A DNA stretch of 64,000 bases. It comes from Acinetobacter larvae (GTDB lineage: Bacteria; Pseudomonadota; Gammaproteobacteria; Pseudomonadales; Moraxellaceae). Where the stretch lies: the NCBI RefSeq assembly GCF_001704115.1, contig NZ_CP016895.1:930001-994000 (forward strand). Direction: 5' to 3'. The notes under the pieces are model-generated. The model was not told the origin of the DNA. It worked only from the letters and a program-made list of their open reading frames with translations, and did no database searches. A program made the translations under genes and the position numbers. Positions 20,126 through 28,308 of the stretch are shown here, in pieces; the first letter of the stretch is position 1, and every line of letters begins with the position of its first letter.

Positions 20126-20623
20126 TTGACTCATTCGCGGCGTATTGCCACATTAACCCCTTGTGCAGGGCGTTGCTCCACAGTATTTGGAGACGCTGTG
20201 TGTCGTGGTTGTCGACGTTTTAACCACGAAGTCATTCAATGGAATGGCTATGATGCAGCACAACGTTATGCTGTTTGGAAACGCTTAGATGCCCAGCTGG
20301 ATCAAATTTTAGTCCCTATGTTGCCTTTGGCGCAGTTGCCCTTGGTTGAAGTCTTTTTAGAAAATAAGCGAATCCGCTGTTTGGAGACTGCTAGTGTCGG
20401 TCGCAAGTTTTATTTGGCATTAAAATATTGTGAAAAACGCCGTGAAGCAACGGTTGATAGCGGTTTGGGCTTGGATCGTAAACAAGTCAAAGCCTTGTGG
20501 GATGAGTTTGAGCGTCGGGTCATTGCCTTGGCGAATGCCAGTTATGATTTTGCTTGGCTACGTGCAGATGCTATGCGTCAGCATTTAACACCGTCGCAAC
20601 AGACTTGTGATGATATAGTTTAA
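20126..20623 (+). CDS. DUF1289 domain protein (predicted cysteine-rich, Fe-S-like)
   Basis: About 165 residues. The N-terminal region carries the DUF1289 cysteine pattern PCAGRCSTVFGDAVCRGCRR (four Cys), followed by NHEVIQWNGYDAAQRYAVWK. Family members are often annotated as predicted Fe-S proteins; I know of no proven function. This member is longer than the minimal domain, with an extra helical C-terminal half. TTG at 20126 has GAGG 8 bp upstream; the alternative GTG at 20117 overlaps that site. Divergent from trhO. Confidence 0.75.
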   Translation: MTHSRRIATLTPCAGRCSTVFGDAVCRGCRRFNHEVIQWNGYDAAQRYAVWKRLDAQLDQILVPMLPLAQLPLVEVFLENKRIRCLETASVGRKFYLALKYCEKRREATVDSGLGLDRKQVKALWDEFERRVIALANASYDFAWLRADAMRQHLTPSQQTCDDIV

Positions 20624-21033
20624 ACTGTGCTAGAGCACTCGCTACGGTTTTTGAAATTTGAGTCTAAGTTTAAGATTTAGCTTGAAAATTTATGTTTTAA
20701 GCCGCAATGGCATGTGCATGTTTTTAGTTTTTAAAGCACACTGTTGGACCTGCGCATGCTCAGCAGGATTGATGCAATACTTTTTAAAAATAATCATGAA
20801 CAACATGGCATTTTTACTGTATTTTAATGCCGAGCTGATAGCAGGAGAGACTATCAATTTGTTGGCATAAAACTGTATATTGTGACAAGCTGTACACATA
20901 TTCTGCGATGTATAAATGCTAGCATGCTCAGCCATATTGAATGGATAAAGACACAGTAGATTGATGAAGCAATGGATCGAGGCAACATAGACATGGATCA
21001 GATAAAGAAACATCGCTTGAATGGAGTAAATAC
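20624..21033. other. Intergenic region before the LysE-type exporter
   Basis: 410 bp without a supported gene. Short open frames occur on both strands but overlap each other and lack ribosome binding sites. GCATGCTCAGC appears twice (around 20752 and 20929). The promoter of the exporter gene presumably lies in the right half. Confidence 0.4.
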
Positions 21034-21651
21034 ATGGATTGGATAGCGTATTTGCTGTTCATTGCTGCGGTAATGATTTTTTTGCTTACCCCAGGACCTG
21101 TGATAATGTTGGTTGCCAGCGCGGGTATGCGTGGTGGATACCCCAAAGCATTTCGTACCATTGTTGGAACCAATTTAGCTTCTTTGCTTTTGATTTTTCT
21201 ATCTATTTTGGTAATTAAAGGGCTGTTGAATATCAATGCACAATGGCTGAGTATTATCCAGTTGTTGGGAAGTGCTTATATTGCCTTTATTGGTATACAA
21301 ATTTTGATTGAGGGCTTGGAGCACCGCTATAATGCCATTGCACCGCAAAGTATCCGTGCACAAAACATTGGTGGCTTCAAACAAGGCTTTTTGGTGGCAA
21401 TTTCCAATCCCAAAGACATTATCTTTTTTGCCTCTTTTTTTCCGCAATTTATACGTGTCCTCCCAGACATCAATAGTAGTTTAAGTCTGATTACGGTGAC
21501 TTGGATTGTTTTAGACTTTAGTATTTTAAGCGTGATTTACTTCGTCTTTCAGCGTTTGGCGAATTCTCGTTATTACCATCATATTTTAATTTGCTGTGGT
21601 CTCGTGCTGTTCTTGGTGGCGGGTTATGGCGTTGCCAGTGCTTTATTTTAA
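21034..21651 (+). CDS. LysE/RhtB family amino-acid exporter
   Basis: A 205-residue inner-membrane protein with about six hydrophobic helices. It contains the family signature near the N-terminus, LLTPGPVIMLVASAGMRGG, where the PGP motif belongs to RhtB-like exporters, and SNPKDIIFFASFFPQFI in the middle. Substrates of the family include lysine, homoserine, threonine and other metabolites; the one here is unknown. It is a lone gene convergent with the TetR regulator. A GAGCtttGCTC hairpin with a T-run near 21701-21721 is a weak terminator candidate. Confidence 0.85.
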   Translation: MDWIAYLLFIAAVMIFLLTPGPVIMLVASAGMRGGYPKAFRTIVGTNLASLLLIFLSILVIKGLLNINAQWLSIIQLLGSAYIAFIGIQILIEGLEHRYNAIAPQSIRAQNIGGFKQGFLVAISNPKDIIFFASFFPQFIRVLPDINSSLSLITVTWIVLDFSILSVIYFVFQRLANSRYYHHILICCGLVLFLVAGYGVASALF

Positions 21652-21743
21652 TCTCAATTTTGATATCACAGCGCCAGCCTGATGTTAGAGGGAGATGATT
21701 TGAGCTTTGCTCAGATTTTTCACTTTATATGATATGGGCTTGC

Positions 21744-22298
21744 TTAGGATGTCGATTTCGCTTGTAACAGATATTCCAACATTTGCCATTGCTGTGTGGC
21801 GACCTGGGGCGAAATTCCATTCATCAGCGCCTCATTAATCATGCCTTCTAATAACAGATAATAGCATTGCGCGACGTTTAGATCGGCGCCTAACTGCTGG
21901 CAATATAATATAATTTGTTGTTGTATCCATTGCTTATGCGCTTGCGCAATCGCAGTAATTTCTCGATCTTGGGGCATAGATTCGGCGACTGCACGCACAA
22001 ATAAACAACCTTTAAAATCTGCTTGTTGAAACCAAGAGATATGCCAGTCATAGAGCGCTTTTAGTGCGGCCAAGCCATGTTGTCCTGCGATGCTGGCTAA
22101 TATAGCCGCTTGCCAACGTTGATGACGTTGTTTAAGCACGGTCTGAATCAAGTAATGTTTATTTTTAAAATGTTTGTACAGCGTTGTTTTAGAGCAGCCC
22201 GATTGATCGCGTATGAGATCGACACCAACCGATGAAAAGCTGTGCTGATTAAACAACTGCTCGGCTGTGCTTAAGATTTTTTCAGTAGATTTTTGCAT
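21744..22298 (-). CDS. TetR-family transcriptional regulator
   Basis: A 184-residue repressor-type protein. The N-terminal helix-turn-helix (residues about 8-52) contains ILSTAEQLFNQHSFSSVGVD and SGCSKTTLYKHFKNKHYLI. The remaining helices form the ligand-binding and dimer domain, with no recognisable ligand signature. ATG 22298 is preferred to the GTG four codons earlier by family start, although neither has a good ribosome binding site. It is divergent from the HPP protein gene, and two identical palindromic sites lie between them, so it probably controls both. Confidence 0.88.
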   Translation of the reverse strand: MQKSTEKILSTAEQLFNQHSFSSVGVDLIRDQSGCSKTTLYKHFKNKHYLIQTVLKQRHQRWQAAILASIAGQHGLAALKALYDWHISWFQQADFKGCLFVRAVAESMPQDREITAIAQAHKQWIQQQIILYCQQLGADLNVAQCYYLLLEGMINEALMNGISPQVATQQWQMLEYLLQAKSTS

Positions 22299-22319
22299 GA
22301 TTGAATTCACATACTTGTC

Positions 22320-22370
22320 ATCTGTACAGATCTGTACTATCTTAGCACAGTTAAATCTGTACAGATCTGT
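22320..22370. promoter_or_regulatory. Two identical operator-like palindromic sites
   Basis: ATCTGTACAGATCTGT occurs at 22320-22335 and again at 22355-22370. Each copy contains the overlapping palindromes TCTGTACAGA and ACAGATCTGT. The 35-bp spacing (just over three helical turns) places both on nearly the same DNA face. Position between the divergent tetR and HPP genes makes them the likely binding sites of this TetR protein. Confidence 0.75.
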
Positions 22371-22468
22371 CCAGTTGCAGGCATGAGCCGTAATGTGGTG
22401 TTGGCATTATTGTTTTATTTAAGACTGATATTGAGTGGCAGCAATTAGACCTTGTCGTGGAGTTTGTT

Positions 22469-23014
22469 ATGCGTACATTATTTCAAGCCATTGCTGCCAA
22501 GCCCGTTGGAGCGAAGCCCTTAAGCCGCGCTGCTTTATTGCGAGCCTTACTGGGGGGGAGTTGTAGTATTTTGATTTTGTTATTGCTGGGTAAATGGTCA
22601 CAACATATTTGGATCATGGCGCCATTTGGTGCCAGTTGTGTATTACTGTTTGCGGTTTCACAATCGCCTTTGGCGCAACCACGCAATGTGTTGCTCGGGC
22701 ATTTGCTCACAACCTTTATTGGCTTATGCCTGCTCAAGCTTTTCGGCAGTGATGCTTGGTGTATTGCCTTGGCTGTGGGGCTTTCTATCGTGGCTATGCA
22801 ACTGTTGCATTGTGTGCATCCGCCTGCAGGTGCCAATCCTTTATTGATTTTAATGACAGCATCACAAGTCGACTATGGTTGGGATTTTTTATTATTTCCC
22901 GTTTTGACCGGTGCGCTGACTTTGTTGCTGATTGCTTATGTGGTCAATAATGTGGGCAGCGATGCGGCATGGCCGAATCCGCCATCTCCAAATCCGCCAT
23001 CTCCAAATCATTAA
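22469..23014 (+). CDS. HPP family integral membrane protein
   Basis: A 181-residue protein with about four to five hydrophobic segments and the family HPP motif in LLHCVHPPAGANPLLIL near residue 112; MAPFGASCVLLFAVSQSPLA near 45 is also typical. Some HPP proteins in plants and cyanobacteria transport nitrite in chloroplast or cell membranes, but the bacterial role is unclear. The in-frame GTG at 22457 is part of the TGGAG ribosome binding site, so ATG 22469 is taken. The C-terminus ends in a duplicated PNPPS (15-bp DNA repeat). Divergent from tetR and followed by a terminator. Confidence 0.82.
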   Translation: MRTLFQAIAAKPVGAKPLSRAALLRALLGGSCSILILLLLGKWSQHIWIMAPFGASCVLLFAVSQSPLAQPRNVLLGHLLTTFIGLCLLKLFGSDAWCIALAVGLSIVAMQLLHCVHPPAGANPLLILMTASQVDYGWDFLLFPVLTGALTLLLIAYVVNNVGSDAAWPNPPSPNPPSPNH

Positions 23015-23043
23015 CAGATTTAAAGTGTATCGTCTTAAATGCC

Positions 23044-23070
23044 AAAAAGCTCCCGACGGGAGCTTTTTGC
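23044..23070. terminator. Bidirectional terminator, HPP gene / ribB
   Basis: AAAAAGCTCCC pairs with GGGAGCTTTTT around a three-base loop, symmetrical between the two convergent genes. Confidence 0.9.
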
Positions 23071-23086
23071 TACTATAGCGAATGGC

Positions 23087-23749
23087 TTATAGCTGATGTG
23101 TTATACGGTATTGCACAATTTCTTCGATATTAATCAAGGTCAATTGATGCTGAACGGCATAATCTAATACCTCTTGACCGGCAGACATGGTGCCATCTGG
23201 ATTGGTGAGTTCGCACAGCACACCAGCTGGTTTTAAGCCCGCCATACGGGAAAGGTCAACACTGGCTTCCGTATGACCACGACGGCTTAACACGCCACCA
23301 TCACGTGCACGTAGTGGAAATACATGACCCGGACGGTTGAGATCGCTGGCAACAGCACCATCGGCAATTGCTGCATGAATGGTGGTATAGCGATCTTGGG
23401 CAGAAACCCCAGTTGTGACACCTTTGGCAGCTTCAATGGTAATGGTAAAAGCGGTTTTAAATTGGCTGCTATTGTCTTGTACCATGGGGTACAGGGCGAG
23501 TTGGTCAGCCACTTGTTCAGTGAGACATAGACAGACAATACCTGAACCATCACGGATCATGCGTGCCATGGTGGGAACGTCTAGTGTTTCAGCGGCAATG
23601 ATGAGATCTGCTTCATTTTCACGGTCGAAATCGTCCATGACGATAATCGGTTTACCTTGACGAAGATCAATCAGTGCTTGTTGGATCCGTTGCTCAGCAG
23701 GAGCGAGATCAGAGAAAAGATTGGTAGGAGTGTGTAGTACAGTAGACAT
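23087..23749 (-). CDS. ribB: 3,4-dihydroxy-2-butanone-4-phosphate synthase RibB
   Basis: Converts ribulose 5-phosphate to the four-carbon precursor of riboflavin plus formate. The 220-residue monofunctional form (E. coli 217) has the metal/phosphate-binding acidic loop [12 protein letters not shown] at 39-50, the [20 protein letters not shown] segment and the C-terminal [12 protein letters not shown]. The frame extends 35 codons further upstream, but that stretch encodes the expression-platform hairpin of the FMN riboswitch; family alignment fixes the start at [10 protein letters not shown]. No ribA domain is fused. Confidence 0.95.
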   Translation of the reverse strand: MSTVLHTPTNLFSDLAPAEQRIQQALIDLRQGKPIIVMDDFDRENEADLIIAAETLDVPTMARMIRDGSGIVCLCLTEQVADQLALYPMVQDNSSQFKTAFTITIEAAKGVTTGVSAQDRYTTIHAAIADGAVASDLNRPGHVFPLRARDGGVLSRRGHTEASVDLSRMAGLKPAGVLCELTNPDGTMSAGQEVLDYAVQHQLTLINIEEIVQYRITHQL

Positions 23750-23866
23750 TTGAAACGCTCGCCTAATCAGATAATAAGAGGAACATTTCAGGACAATGTG
23801 AAATCGGCTCGTAATCATACCTGCCTTTACACAAAACATGTGTAATACAGGCATTTAACGTCGTCT

Positions 23867-24084
23867 TCTTTCATCCGGACTTTAACCGTCGGCTTTGGAG
23901 TTTCACCAAATCTGCAACCTTCGTGTCTGTGCAAATCATTAGTGCATGTACCACATATACGCATCATTTGAACAGTGCTTAGGTCGCTCGTGGGCTGATC
24001 ATTGTTTGTGCAGCATGAAAGTGCATGATGCAGATGAACATTGAATGACCACCGGTGGGGAATTACACCCCGCCCTGAAGCGAT
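23867..24084 (-). ncRNA. FMN riboswitch (RFN element) controlling ribB
   Basis: On the minus strand the leader begins with the conserved 5' block CTTCAGGGCGGGGTG-AATTCCCC-ACCGGTGGT (24078 downward). It ends with the conserved 3' block containing GTGAAACTCC, AGCCGACGGT and AGTCCGGATG near 23925-23870. These are diagnostic of the RFN aptamer, which shuts off expression when FMN is bound. A strong hairpin at about 23820-23853, between aptamer and start codon, is the likely expression platform. Confidence 0.95.
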
Positions 24085-24092
24085 GTGGCATG

Positions 24093-24098
24093 AGTATA
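24093..24098 (-). promoter_or_regulatory. Candidate -10 box of the ribB riboswitch transcript
   Basis: TATACT on the minus strand lies about 8 bp before the aptamer start. The matching -35 is poorly conserved. The rest of the 24085-24391 interval is AT-rich promoter DNA for the following plus-strand cluster, with no gene seen. Confidence 0.45.
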
Positions 24099-24391
24099 GC
24101 GCAAAAAAATTGCTGTGTTTACGTTTTAAGTGATTTCATTAGTCAATTCAGTGCTATGGCAACAATAGACCTTTGGCATGACGAAGTAGTGATGACATTA
24201 AGCTATGCTGAAATTGTCTTGGGCAGACTTTGCTGCGAGCTAACAGTATTTTTTATTTATATTTTAAAAAGATAAAGTCATTCACTTAGCAGATAAATTA
24301 TTTCTTTTTTTATATATAAAAATCAATTTTTATTATTTTTTTTAATAATGAACTTTTAATAATATCAGCCATATAGCAAAAGGGTATCGGT

Positions 24392-25462
24392 ATGCGTGTC
24401 AACATAAAGTTCGGTTTGAGTAGTTTGTTTTTATCAATCGGTTTGGTCAGTGTGCTTGGCACAGCGGGGTGTAGCGATTCGACTCAGCAACAATCACAAC
24501 AAGAAAATACAACGGTATCTGCCGACAAACCTAAAGAAGTTCGTTTGGCATGGGGCGGGGGGCCTCGTGTCTGGGTTCTAGGCAAAGCAGATGGTGATTT
24601 TGAAAAAGCTTTGGGTACCAAAATAAAATGGGTCGAATTCGCTTCCGGTGCTGATGTACTGAACTATTTTGCAGCCAATGAAATTGATATTGCACGCTTT
24701 GGTTCGAATCCTGCGATTGCGGCCATTAGCCGAGGTTTACCGATTGAAGTTATTGGTTTAGAGGGGCTGGTCGGTAGTGCCGAGCGTTTAACGGTAAAGT
24801 CAAATATTCAGAATGTGCATGATTTGCTGGGTAAAAAAGTAGCCTTTCCTGCCAACTCCACAGCGCAATATGCCTTAGAGCAATTGTTGGCTTTGGAAAA
24901 AGTGGATAAATCGCAAGTGAAATTATTACCACTCAAACCTGCCGAAATTGTTTCTGCTTGGACGCGTGGTGATATCGATGCTGCTTATGTTTGGGGGCCT
25001 TTTACCCAACAGCTTGAAAAACAAGGTGGGCATTCTATTTTCCAAACCACACAGCTCAATGAACAGGGTATTTTGGTCTATAACAACTTTGCGGTGCGTA
25101 AGGAGTTTGCAGAAAAATATCCAGCATTGGTGGTGCAGTTCTTGAAGACCTATCAAGAACAAGTCGATGAATATCAGAAAGACCCGAAACAAGCAGCTGA
25201 GAAAATCTCTAAATACCTCAATTTACCCTATGAGCAGGTTGAGACCACATTGGCGGGTATTCAATATATACCTTTAAAAGAGCAAGCCACTGAAAAGTAT
25301 TTAGGCAGCAAAGCCAACGATACTGGTTCTGGTTTGGCGAAAGCCAGTGATGATATTGCAAAATTTCTGGTCAATATCGGGGAGTTAAAACAATCCGATG
25401 TGAAAGCAAGTTATGCACCCTATATCAATACCCAATATCTTCGTGAAGCGGCAGCACAGTAA
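24392..25462 (+). CDS. TauA/SsuA-type ABC substrate-binding protein (sulfonate or cysteate class)
   Basis: A 356-residue periplasmic binding protein. The export signal ends in LGTAGC with Cys27, a lipobox-like site with an unusual Thr at -3. The mature domain shows the NMT1/SsuA-like fold: ANEIDIARFGSNPAIAAISRG near 90 and AWTRGDIDAAYVWGPFTQQL near 190, the WGP segment being typical of taurine-type binding proteins. It leads a five-gene run with a permease (10 bp on), an ATPase, a PLP lyase and a racemase. The downstream enzymes suggest a sulfur-containing amino acid or sulfonate as ligand. Confidence 0.82.
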   Translation: MRVNIKFGLSSLFLSIGLVSVLGTAGCSDSTQQQSQQENTTVSADKPKEVRLAWGGGPRVWVLGKADGDFEKALGTKIKWVEFASGADVLNYFAANEIDIARFGSNPAIAAISRGLPIEVIGLEGLVGSAERLTVKSNIQNVHDLLGKKVAFPANSTAQYALEQLLALEKVDKSQVKLLPLKPAEIVSAWTRGDIDAAYVWGPFTQQLEKQGGHSIFQTTQLNEQGILVYNNFAVRKEFAEKYPALVVQFLKTYQEQVDEYQKDPKQAAEKISKYLNLPYEQVETTLAGIQYIPLKEQATEKYLGSKANDTGSGLAKASDDIAKFLVNIGELKQSDVKASYAPYINTQYLREAAAQ

Positions 25463-25471
25463 GGCAGTTTA

Positions 25472-26251
25472 ATGCGTCAATTGAGTCAGTGCCAATATAA
25501 GGCAATCAGTGCATTGGCACTGGTCGTCTTTATCTTATTTTGGCAATTAAGTAGTCATCTAAATTGGATTGCGCCAATATTTTTACCCTCACCCTTACAA
25601 CTGATCGAAACGGTAATCGATTTACTGCACAGCGGTTATCGAGATGTTCCATTGTATATCAATGTGTTAGTCAGTACAGGGCGTGCCTTGGTGGCTTTCG
25701 CCGTGGCTATTGTTGTTGGTGTGCCATTAGGGTTAATGATGGGACGTTCCCCAATTCTGAATGCAATTTTAGATCCCTTTGTACAGTTTCTACGACCGAT
25801 ACCCAAAATTGCCTTGGTACCTTTGGTGATCGTATGGTTAGGCATTGGTGAACAATCAAAATTTTTCTTGATCTTCATTGCCACCATTATGAGCATCATT
25901 GTGGGGGCAACGGCAGCGAGTCAAAATATTTCTCAAGGCTTGATTCAGGCGGCTGAGTCGATGGGGCTCAGCAAAAGTAAAATTTTATTTAAAGTGATTT
26001 TACCTTCAGCCTTACCTGAAATTATGACCACCATTCGGTTGTCGATCGGGATAGGGTGGACGGCATTGATTGCCGCAGAAATGGTTGCTGCGACCTCGGG
26101 CTTGGGCTGGATGATCATGAATGCTGGCGGATATTTACGGACAGATGTGGTGATTGTTGGCATTGTTTTATTGGGAATCATTGGTTTCTTGTTGGACTGG
26201 CTTTTGGTGAAAGCGCAGCAGAAATGGGTGCCTTGGACTGGCAAGTTATGA
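25472..26251 (+). CDS. TauC/SsuC-type ABC transporter permease
   Basis: A 259-residue inner-membrane permease with about six hydrophobic helices. The EAA loop that couples to the ATPase is GLIQAAESMGLSKSKILFKV near residue 155. The N-terminus PIFLPSPLQLIET and the PIPKIALVPLVIVWLGIGE segment are characteristic of the nitrate/sulfonate/taurine permease group. It starts 10 bp after the binding-protein stop codon, so translation is probably coupled. It would form a homodimer with the following ATPase. Confidence 0.88.
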   Translation: MRQLSQCQYKAISALALVVFILFWQLSSHLNWIAPIFLPSPLQLIETVIDLLHSGYRDVPLYINVLVSTGRALVAFAVAIVVGVPLGLMMGRSPILNAILDPFVQFLRPIPKIALVPLVIVWLGIGEQSKFFLIFIATIMSIIVGATAASQNISQGLIQAAESMGLSKSKILFKVILPSALPEIMTTIRLSIGIGWTALIAAEMVAATSGLGWMIMNAGGYLRTDVVIVGIVLLGIIGFLLDWLLVKAQQKWVPWTGKL

Positions 26252-26373
26252 CATGACGTAAAACCATGACAGAAAACAATGGCAGAAGGCACGATAGCAA
26301 GGCGTCACAGCAGGCGTGATGAAAGGGCATGGTGACCAAAACATGGCAGTGCAAGCTCAAGAGGACAATCCGA

Positions 26374-27165
26374 ATGAAACAGAACTTTATCCAGCTTCAA
26401 CAGTTAACCAAGCAGTTTGTACAACACGGTGAGCACAATACTGTACTGGATCAGATTGATTTAGAGATTGCAGAAGGTCAATTTGTTTGTTTATTGGGAC
26501 CATCGGGTTGTGGTAAGTCGACCATTATGAATTTACTCGCGGGCTTTGAGCAAGCCAGCAGCGGGCAGGTTGTGGTCGATGGGCAAGTGATTCAGCAACC
26601 AGGCATCGACCGTGCCGTGGTATTCCAACAACCACAGTTATTTCCATGGCTCAATGTCAGAGAAAATATTCAATTTCCCTTGTTGCAAGGTGATCATAGT
26701 GCAGCATATATCGCAGCGCAAACAGATTACTATTTGGAAAAAACCGGATTAAAAAAATTTGCACAGCATCGTATTTGGCAAATTTCTGGTGGCATGAAAC
26801 AGCGGGTTGCCTTGGCACGGGCTTGGATTATGAAGCCGAAAATTCTGTTGATGGATGAGCCTTTTGCGGCATTAGATGCGCAGACGCGTATTTTGATGCA
26901 AGAAATGCTCATCAAACTCTGGCAAGACAACCAAACCACGGTTTTGTTTGTTACCCATGATATCGATGAATCCTTGTTATTGGCAGATCGGATTTTACTG
27001 ATGTCAGGTCATCCAGGGCGTATCCAAGAGGATATCACGGTAGATTTAGCCAGACCGCGCAGTATTGAAAATGTCAGTGGCTTAGCAGCATATCATCAGG
27101 CTAAAAAACATATTCTAGACATTATGCGTAAAGAAGTTAGTCGCATGATTGCACTGGCTGAATAA
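26374..27165 (+). CDS. TauB/SsuB-type ABC transporter ATPase
   Basis: A 263-residue nucleotide-binding subunit. Walker A is GPSGCGKST (about 43-51), the Q-loop VVFQQPQLFPWLNV follows, the signature is ISGGMKQRVALARA and Walker B is ILLMDEPFAALD; H-loop LFVTHDIDESL is present. ATG 26374 has AGAGGA 8 bp upstream and is preferred over the frame opening at 26329. A 122-bp gap separates it from the permease, larger than elsewhere in the cluster, without an evident terminator. Confidence 0.9.
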   Translation: MKQNFIQLQQLTKQFVQHGEHNTVLDQIDLEIAEGQFVCLLGPSGCGKSTIMNLLAGFEQASSGQVVVDGQVIQQPGIDRAVVFQQPQLFPWLNVRENIQFPLLQGDHSAAYIAAQTDYYLEKTGLKKFAQHRIWQISGGMKQRVALARAWIMKPKILLMDEPFAALDAQTRILMQEMLIKLWQDNQTTVLFVTHDIDESLLLADRILLMSGHPGRIQEDITVDLARPRSIENVSGLAAYHQAKKHILDIMRKEVSRMIALAE

Positions 27166-27288
27166 GCTGTCGCGATGTAACACAGCAGCATTGAGCGCTC
27201 ACAATCCAGTGATAAAAGCGCTGCCTACCCAATAACTTAGTTGTATGGTTTTGAAAGATATAGAATTTTAAACTACAGGATTTTAAAT

Positions 27289-28308
27289 ATGTTAATCAGT
27301 CATTTTCCACGGGTGCAGCTTTTGCATGGGGTCACGCCTCTGGAGTTTTTACCCAATTTAACCCGTCAGTTAAATGGACCCAAAATTTATATTAAACGTG
27401 ATGATGCAACCGGTTTGGCAACGGGGGGCAATAAAACCCGCAAACTTGAGTTTCTCATTGCCGATGCTTTGGCGCAAGGTGCTCAGCATGTGATTACACA
27501 GGGCGCGACACAATCCAATCACGTCCGTCAAACCATTGCTGCTGCGAATAAATTTGGCTTAAAAAGTACGGTAATTTTAGAGCAGCGTGTCAATGATGGC
27601 AGTGTGGATTATTATCAAAATGGCAATATTTTATTGGATGAGATTTTAGGTACTCATATTGAGCTAGTGCCCGGTGGTAGCGATATCAACGCGGCTTTAC
27701 AGGCCAAAGCAGAGCAATTGGCGGCTCAAGGTGAACAGGCTTATATTATCCCTGGCGGTGGCTCGAATGTCATCGGTGCTTTGGGCTATGTTGCCTGTGC
27801 ATTTGAACTGATTACGCAGCTGAATACCTTACAATTACAACCTAGCGCCTTGGTTCATGCTACAGGAAGTAGTGGTACGCAGGCGGGTTTATTGGCTGGT
27901 ATTGCGGCAACACATTCCAATTTACCGGTGCTGGGTATCAGTGTGCGTGCAGAGAAGACCAAGCAAGAACACAATGTCTATCAGTTAGCACAGCAAACTC
28001 TAACGCATTTGGGGCTTGATCCTGCCATTTTGCCAGCAGAAAAAGTACAAGCCAATAGTGATTATGTGGGAGAGGGCTATGGTATCGCGACAGCAGGGAT
28101 GATTGAAGCAGTGCAGCTTCTGGCACGTACCGAAGGAATTTTGCTAGATCCGGTCTATAGTGGCAAAGGTTTTGCAGGACTGGTCGATTTAATTCGGCAA
28201 GGTTATTTTACTGCGGATGATGAGGTGGTGTTCTTGCATACCGGTGGGGCTGCGGCTTTAAGTGCCTATCGCGATGACTTCTCTACACATGCAGCGTATA
28301 AACTCTAA
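27289..28308 (+). CDS. PLP enzyme, D-cysteine desulfhydrase / L-cysteate sulfo-lyase family
   Basis: A 339-residue fold-type II PLP enzyme releasing ammonia and pyruvate from a sulfur amino acid together with sulfide or sulfite. The PLP lysine is Lys49 in GGNKTRKLEFL and the cofactor/substrate loop is QSNH at 75-78. Several variable motifs (ITQGATQSNH, IPGGGSN, HATGSSGTQAGL, SDYVGEGYGI) agree better with my memory of CuyA cysteate sulfo-lyase than with E. coli DcyD, which has ITAGAIQSNH and IPVGGSN. ATG 27289 has AGGA 9 bp upstream. It overlaps the racemase by 1 bp and follows a TauABC-like importer. Confidence 0.8.
   Translation: MLISHFPRVQLLHGVTPLEFLPNLTRQLNGPKIYIKRDDATGLATGGNKTRKLEFLIADALAQGAQHVITQGATQSNHVRQTIAAANKFGLKSTVILEQRVNDGSVDYYQNGNILLDEILGTHIELVPGGSDINAALQAKAEQLAAQGEQAYIIPGGGSNVIGALGYVACAFELITQLNTLQLQPSALVHATGSSGTQAGLLAGIAATHSNLPVLGISVRAEKTKQEHNVYQLAQQTLTHLGLDPAILPAEKVQANSDYVGEGYGIATAGMIEAVQLLARTEGILLDPVYSGKGFAGLVDLIRQGYFTADDEVVFLHTGGAAALSAYRDDFSTHAAYKL

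Noticed and set aside
20658..20870. 70-residue ORF upstream of the LysE-type exporter
   Set aside because: No ribosome binding site, overlapping ORFs on the other strand, and no recognisable domain.
24045..24275. 76-residue ORF on the plus strand
   Set aside because: It runs across the 5' end of the FMN riboswitch on the opposite strand, so it is a chance frame.
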